DNA from: Sphingomonadales bacterium
GTDB lineage: Bacteria > Bacteroidota > Bacteroidia > UBA7662
Length of the DNA: 17,278 nucleotides
Direction of reading: 5' to 3'
NCBI GenBank assembly: GCA_016872225.1
Contig: VHAW01000021.1
Coordinates: forward strand, 1-17,278
In this document: piece after piece, positions 15,636 to 17,278 of the stretch
How positions within the stretch are numbered: position 1 is the stretch's first letter
How the letters are laid out: every line of letters starts with the position of its first letter
Made by a program: the position numbers and the translations under genes
The notes under the pieces: model-generated
Databases searched by the model: none
Seen by the model: the letters and a program-made list of their open reading frames with translations, nothing else
What the model was told of the DNA's origin: nothing

Positions 15636-16610
15636 ATGACGATTTCCCAAACTTGGCTCAAGGCCATTCGGCTTCGAACCTTGCCCTTGGCGGCAGCGGT
15701 CATCCTCTTGCCTTCGGGTCTTTTGGCCCTCCAGAACCTCGTTCGGGTACCTGTTGTCCTGCATGCTCTGTTCACGGCCTTTCTCTTACAAATCCTCTCC
15801 AACCTGGCCAACGACTACGGGGATGCGGTCAGTGGCGCTGACCGTAACCGCATAGGACCTGTACGCATGGTGGCTTCAGGTCAGATTTCACCAATCGCCA
15901 TGAGAACCGCCATCATCATGACGGCAGCATTAGCCCTCATCAGCGGCATCCTTCTCATCCTTCCGCTTGCGGAGGCCGACGGGACCCTTGCGGAGGCCGA
16001 CGGGACCCTTGCGGCAGCCGACGGGACCCTTGCGGAATCCAACGGCGCAAATTTGACCTTTTGGGTCTGGTTGGCCATCGGACTCTCGGCGGTTATCGCA
16101 GCTATACGGTACACGGTGGGCGCCAACCCTTATGGTTACCGTAGTCTGGGCGAAGTTGCCGTGGTCGTGTTTTTCGGACCGGTGGCCTATGCCGGTATGC
16201 TCACCTTGCACGGACTTTCAATGTCAGCGATGGACTGGGCGCCTGCCATAGGCACGGGATTGTTAGCCGCCTCGGTTCTCAATCTTAACAATTTACGAGA
16301 TCGAGAACAAGATGCTCAAGCAGCTAAAATCACGTTGGCGGTTCGCCTAGGAAATCATAAAGCTTTGCTATTCCAAACAGCACTGGTCGCTGTCGCCTTG
16401 ATCGGCCTGATTGGTTATGCATGGTTCCGATCTGTTCCGTTGTTATGGGGATGGTCCCTCATGGCTGTCGCCTACAGCAGCCTCCTTCGCAAAATTTGGC
16501 AAGTCCATGAACCCGCTGCATACGATGCCTTTTTGAAACCCACAGCCTTGTATTTGTTCGTCATGGCGTTAATGCCATGGCTTCTCTACTGGCGAATCAT
16601 AAACTCCTAA
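15636..16610 (+). CDS. menA: 1,4-dihydroxy-2-naphthoate polyprenyltransferase
   Basis: This inner-membrane UbiA-family enzyme joins a polyprenyl chain to 1,4-dihydroxy-2-naphthoate, giving demethylmenaquinone. The 324 residues include several hydrophobic helices. The two Mg2+-diphosphate motifs are NLANDYGDAVSGAD (56-69) and NLNNLRDREQD (216-226), followed by AAKITLAVRLG, typical of MenA. Between the third and fourth helices, residues 111-138 are a tandem 7-residue repeat encoded by 21-bp units, which I do not expect in the family. It starts about 80 bases from the divergent ABC-F gene. menC follows after 17 bases, so the two are probably one transcript for menaquinone synthesis. ATG 15636 gives a normal N-terminus. 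Confidence 0.94.
   Translation: MTISQTWLKAIRLRTLPLAAAVILLPSGLLALQNLVRVPVVLHALFTAFLLQILSNLANDYGDAVSGADRNRIGPVRMVASGQISPIAMRTAIIMTAALALISGILLILPLAEADGTLAEADGTLAAADGTLAESNGANLTFWVWLAIGLSAVIAAIRYTVGANPYGYRSLGEVAVVVFFGPVAYAGMLTLHGLSMSAMDWAPAIGTGLLAASVLNLNNLRDREQDAQAAKITLAVRLGNHKALLFQTALVAVALIGLIGYAWFRSVPLLWGWSLMAVAYSSLLRKIWQVHEPAAYDAFLKPTALYLFVMALMPWLLYWRIINS
15966..16049 (+). repeat. 21-bp in-frame tandem repeat inside menA
   Basis: Two identical 21-bp units (15966-15986 and 15987-16007) are followed by a third with two base changes (16008-16028) and a degenerate fourth (16029-16049). They encode LAEADGT, LAEADGT, LAAADGT and LAESNGA. Because the unit is a multiple of three, gain or loss of copies keeps the menA frame open. 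The repeat lies in the loop between two predicted membrane helices. Confidence 0.92.
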
Positions 16611-16627
16611 GACTCCGCGATTATCCT

Positions 16628-17278
16628 ATGGTTCAAGATCTTCCTCGAACTGCTGAATTGAAGAGCGAAAAAGTCCAGCTCACCTTCTGCCAACCCGCCC
16701 AAACATCACGGAACACCTTAATTCATAGAGATATTTGGATTCTGAGTCTAGGAACTTGGAAATCTGAATGCGCCCCTTTGCCAGGACTTAGTCCTGATTG
16801 GATTTCAGAAAAGGACTGGGAAAAAGCCTTGAGCATAGCAATACAGGAATTCAATACTAAAATATCAAACCAACTTCCTAATTCAGTCCAAAAAGATTGG
16901 GAACCGTGGCTCGATCAATGGCGAATCAATTATCCCTCCATTGCCTTTGGCCTTGAAAATATGTTGCAAAAGATTTATGCTTTTCATAACCCAGAAGACC
17001 AAAATCCATTTCCCACCGAGCCAAAAAAAAATAATTCTTCAGAGGATCGACCATGGTTACGGATTAACGGTTTGATATGGATGAACGATTTAACTACCAT
17101 GCGCAAGGAGGCGATGCACAAGGTGGCTCAAGGCTTCGACTGCCTCAAATTCAAAATCGGCATCCTAGACTGGCAAGCCGAATTGGATATGATCGCAGAA
17201 ATTCGAAGCGATTACCATCCCGCAAATTTGGAAATCCGTGTGGATGCCAACGGAGCCCTCCATCCCGACCGGGCCGTG
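16628..17278 (+). CDS. menC: o-Succinylbenzoate synthase, 5' part (cut by window edge)
   Basis: The frame from ATG 16628 is open for 217 codons to the right edge, so the gene is truncated only by the window. It is an enolase-superfamily enzyme that dehydrates SHCHC to o-succinylbenzoate in menaquinone synthesis. The N-terminal capping part carries FCQPAQTSRNTL (20-31, resembling the FKxPAxTSRG block of Bacteroidota MenC) and YPSIAFGLE (102-110). The barrel begins with LRINGLIWM (144-152), the catalytic KxK pair Lys174/Lys176 (LKFKIG), and Asp206 in RVDANGA as the first metal ligand. The other metal ligands and the general-base Lys would lie beyond the edge. It is 17 bases after menA, which supports the assignment. 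A Lys/Asn/Ser-rich insert near 120-142 looks species-specific. Confidence 0.9.
   Translation, partial: MVQDLPRTAELKSEKVQLTFCQPAQTSRNTLIHRDIWILSLGTWKSECAPLPGLSPDWISEKDWEKALSIAIQEFNTKISNQLPNSVQKDWEPWLDQWRINYPSIAFGLENMLQKIYAFHNPEDQNPFPTEPKKNNSSEDRPWLRINGLIWMNDLTTMRKEAMHKVAQGFDCLKFKIGILDWQAELDMIAEIRSDYHPANLEIRVDANGALHPDRAV

Noticed and set aside
15966..16049. CRISPR-like array
   Set aside because: Units are contiguous, without spacers, in frame in menA, and no cas genes are present.
15930..16211. Minus-strand repeat-bearing frame with repeated RKGPVG units
   Set aside because: It is the antisense reading of the 21-bp repeat in menA; MenA motifs on both sides of the repeat settle the coding strand.
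1..17278. Defence islands, toxin-antitoxin pairs, transposases, prophage genes or biosynthetic clusters
   Set aside because: Every substantial open frame is assigned to housekeeping, envelope, respiratory or conserved-unknown families; RecQ alone is not evidence of a defence system.

Overview
The window looks like ordinary chromosome of a member of the Bacteroidota, with no mobile element. The signs are family-level: a DUF5777 beta-barrel gene, a short (~626-residue) ParE, an HRDC-type RecQ of about 730 residues divergent from kpsF, a menA-menC pair, a Bacteroidota-only conserved small protein behind two Fe-S genes, weak or absent Shine-Dalgarno sequences, and promoter-like boxes of the TAnnTTTG type. 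The order cannot be fixed from sequence alone; several protein families resemble those of Flavobacteriia and their relatives.

Layout, left to right. (1) 1-380: a non-coding end with a hairpin and a 12-bp tandem repeat, then a tRNA-Phe on the minus strand with an encoded CCA, its terminator and a likely promoter. (2) 381-3046, plus strand: three tightly packed genes, namely a membrane heme-b/2x[4Fe-4S] protein, an HdrB/EtfD-like protein with two cysteine-rich CCG-type modules, and a small conserved protein of unknown function. The first two together look like a split electron-transfer quinone oxidoreductase. (3) 8902-3008, minus strand: a probable operon kpsF - manC - msbA-like ABC exporter - parE, joining envelope sugar and lipid export genes to a topoisomerase IV subunit. 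(4) 8985-11186: recQ, divergent from kpsF. (5) 12165-11206, minus strand: an SDR-type L-threonine 3-dehydrogenase, convergent with recQ. (6) 12275-13677, plus strand: a small lipoprotein-like monoheme cytochrome c followed by a DUF5777 outer-membrane beta-barrel. (7) 15556-13661, minus strand: a Uup-like ABC-F ATPase, convergent with and overlapping the barrel gene. (8) 15636 to the right edge, plus strand: menA and the first 217 codons of menC, for menaquinone synthesis.

Several genes point to a menaquinone-based respiratory chain: menA and menC make the quinone, the Fe-S pair probably delivers electrons to it, and the cytochrome/barrel pair may handle electrons or heme at the outer membrane. 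kpsF (KDO precursor), manC (GDP-mannose) and the exporter serve the cell surface. The most interesting items are the split EtfD/EMO-like module with its mis-named third gene, the cytochrome lipoprotein-barrel pair, and a 21-bp in-frame tandem repeat inside menA. Several start codons are non-ATG or ambiguous, and two convergent gene pairs overlap at their 3' ends.
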